Shown piece by piece: positions 5,216 to 6,475 of a DNA stretch of 6,475 bases (within the stretch, counting starts at the first letter, position 1; each line of letters starts with the position of its first letter). This DNA is from Chamaesiphon sp. (lineage in GTDB: Bacteria; Cyanobacteriota; Cyanobacteriia; Cyanobacteriales; Chamaesiphonaceae). The position numbers and the translations under genes are program-made. The DNA lies in assembly GCA_026785875.1 (NCBI GenBank), contig JAJAZF010000031.1, forward strand, positions 1 through 6,475, read 5' to 3'. A model generated the notes under the pieces. That model was not told where the DNA came from. It worked only from the letters and a program-made list of their open reading frames with translations, and made no database searches.

Positions 5216-6061
5216 CTATGCTGTTAGAAATTCTAAGACTAATCGATCGAACTTTTCTGGATACTCCAGATAGGGATGATGTCCGCAGTTTGGAAAGATA
5301 TGTAACTGGCTATTGGGTATACCTGCGGCGGCGACATAAGCATGTTTGACAGGGATGATCCGATCGCAGTCTCCCCAAATAATTAACGTTTTTTGAGTTA
5401 TTTTAGCTAGACTATCAAGAATCGGTTGATAGACTTGTGCCCGAACCCCAGCCAGATTAAAATTACTTTGTCCGAGCCTGAGAATCACTCGATTTCGCCC
5501 AGGAAGAGCAAAGATCGGGTAGCGAAATTCGATCCATTCTGGCGGTAATTGCTTGCTATTATAGAAATTAGATTTTAACATTGCTGGAATCATCCATCGC
5601 CCTGGACGTAGCAAATTGACGATCGCAGGTAACGTAATTAGGCGAATTCCTAGACTAATATCTTTACCCAATCCCATACTATCAACTAATACTAATTTAT
5701 CTACTCGATCGGGATACGATCGAGTAAATTCTAAAGCAACTCCACCACCCATCGAGTTGCCGATCAAAGTAGCAGTGTCGATATTTAGTGCAGCCATAAA
5801 GCCATGTAGAAATTTTGCTTGTTCGCCCAGAGAATAAGAGCCATCTGGAAAATCTGACTTCCCAGAACCTACCATATCAAAGGCATAAACCTGATGGTGT
5901 TGGGCGAGAGTTGCGATATTATATAGCCAAAACTCGATCGAGCCATTGCCGCCATGTAGCAAGATAATTGTACTTCCGCATCCCATCTGCCAATAACGAG
6001 TATCGATCCCATTGACTGATATGTACAAATCTTGTGGCGGTGTCACTGATGGGTTTAGCAT
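5216..6061 (-). CDS. Alpha/beta-fold hydrolase
   Basis: Predicted soluble serine hydrolase of 281 aa, usual length for the MhpC-like group. The oxyanion-hole motif is HGGNGS (36-41), and DMVGSGKSD (62-70) is the D-x-x-G-x-G-x-S loop. The nucleophile elbow is GNSMGG with Ser103. The catalytic acid is most likely Asp233 in WGDCDRIIP, and the base is His261 in NCGHHPYLEYP, so the triad is complete. Residues about 130-210 form the variable cap that decides the substrate, which may be an ester, lactone, epoxide or C-C bond; it cannot be named. No signal peptide is seen. The ATG at 6061 has no clear Shine-Dalgarno but fits the family N-terminus, and no better start exists. A small hairpin (6061-6083) abuts it. 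The start-less small frame 62 bases upstream on the same strand may belong to the same transcript. It converges with the plus-strand aquaporin remnant. Confidence 0.92.
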   Translation of the reverse strand: MLNPSVTPPQDLYISVNGIDTRYWQMGCGSTIILLHGGNGSIEFWLYNIATLAQHHQVYAFDMVGSGKSDFPDGSYSLGEQAKFLHGFMAALNIDTATLIGNSMGGGVALEFTRSYPDRVDKLVLVDSMGLGKDISLGIRLITLPAIVNLLRPGRWMIPAMLKSNFYNSKQLPPEWIEFRYPIFALPGRNRVILRLGQSNFNLAGVRAQVYQPILDSLAKITQKTLIIWGDCDRIIPVKHAYVAAAGIPNSQLHIFPNCGHHPYLEYPEKFDRLVLEFLTA

Positions 6062-6083
6062 GGCTTGGTCGCTGACAAAGCCA
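6061..6083 (-). promoter_or_regulatory. Inverted repeat abutting the hydrolase start codon
   Basis: TGGCTTGGTC (6061-6070) and GACAAAGCCA (6074-6083) form a ten-position stem with one mismatch and a three-base loop. It takes in the first base of the start codon and fills the place where a ribosome-binding site would be. It could limit initiation or bind a regulator. A single small imperfect hairpin may also be chance. Confidence 0.3.
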
Positions 6084-6123
6084 GTTTAGGCTTCATTTGG
6101 GCTTGATTTTTGGTTGAGTCCGA

Positions 6124-6369
6124 TTAGATGACATCAGCTAAATCTCTGATTAGTACAAGTCTGGATGTTAGATAAACATCTAGTTTCTGCGCTTCTTCAG
6201 AATCAAGGACGACTCGATCTCTGACTTTTTGAGTGATGACTTGGGATAGGTCTCGATCGGGAAGGGAAACTAGTGTTTGGTAGTTAATCTCCGACACTGC
6301 CTTCCAGAGTAGACGTAATACAGAGGGATTAATGGTAATATTTTGGATGGCGATCGTCTCTGCAAAAAT
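6124..6369 (-). CDS. Small hypothetical protein, no standard start codon (possible remnant)
   Basis: This minus-strand frame of 81 sense codons runs from just after an in-frame TAA (6370-6372) to the TAA at 6124-6126. It reads like a real small helical protein: an N-terminal segment with ITINPSVLRLLWKAV, a middle with SLPDRDLSQVI, then LDSEEAQKLDVYL and a last segment SRLVLIRDLADVI. From memory this pattern recalls small cyanobacterial hypothetical proteins of 70-80 residues that start near NPSV and end in IRDLA; I could not check this and assign no function. No ATG, GTG or TTG precedes INPSV. The first such codon is GTG at 6297, which would remove a third of the protein. Either a rare start (ATT, ATC or ACG) is used or the start has been lost by mutation. 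It lies 62 bases upstream of the hydrolase on the same strand. Confidence 0.5.
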   Translation of the reverse strand: MFAETIAIQNITINPSVLRLLWKAVSEINYQTLVSLPDRDLSQVITQKVRDRVVLDSEEAQKLDVYLTSRLVLIRDLADVI

Positions 6370-6475
6370 TTAATCTTTTCTTGATATTACCCACTTTTTA
6401 CCGAAATAACCAACTGCCAGAGAGAAATCATTACAGAACTAGATCGTTTACCAGACAAAGCTTAGAGCGTGAGTA
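6370..6475. other. Right edge, no firm gene
   Basis: This 106-base end piece has no supported gene. On the plus strand the frame at 6406-6462 reads ITNCQREIITELDRLPDKA, then a TAG at 6463-6465, then SVS to the window edge. The look is that of the first helix of a small antitoxin (RExIIxELDxLPD), but with ATA where ATG would be expected and a stop inside. It may be a decayed antitoxin gene cut by the window edge, or chance. Confidence 0.25.

Overview
The window looks like a piece of cyanobacterial chromosome. The HIP1 octamer GCGATCGC occurs at 610-617 and 5009-5016, and its CGATCG core recurs throughout. Heptanucleotide tandem repeats (CTATCAA at 1-26, CTGTCAA at 5174-5197) are of the kind common in filamentous and colonial cyanobacteria, and the proteins read like cyanobacterial family members. 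I cannot name the species.

Layout. Positions 26-1444 and 1827-2897, both on the minus strand, encode two unrelated-in-detail GT4 (GT-B fold) glycosyltransferases. A 382-base gap between them carries a dispersed-repeat-like segment, a 16-bp hairpin and a possible promoter. Positions 2898-3721 are a long AT-rich, gene-free stretch with several hairpins and palindromes. It ends in the promoter of a tRNA-Gln(TTG) gene at 3722-3793. Next on the plus strand is a HAD-superfamily phosphatase-like gene (3881-4690) closed by a very strong intrinsic terminator (4717-4757). Immediately after that terminator lies the 3' third of an aquaporin Z gene (about 4787-5080) with no usable start, so I call it a pseudogene. 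A perfect hairpin (5132-5154) and the second heptamer array separate it from a convergent alpha/beta hydrolase on the minus strand (5216-6061). Upstream of the hydrolase, on the same strand, is a small protein-like frame (6124-6369) that lacks any ATG, GTG or TTG at its expected start. The last 100 bases hold nothing firm, though a short plus-strand frame resembles a decayed antitoxin N-terminus.

How the parts fit. The two glycosyltransferases plausibly act in exopolysaccharide, glycolipid or sugar-solute synthesis, but no acceptor or donor can be read from sequence. The tRNA, HAD gene and aquaporin remnant are co-directional neighbours without an obvious shared pathway. The small frame and the hydrolase could form a two-gene unit. 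I see no CRISPR array, intact insertion sequence, phage gene, rRNA or defence system. The most interesting items are the gene remains (aquaporin tail, start-less small frame) and the structured non-coding DNA, not a new multi-gene system.
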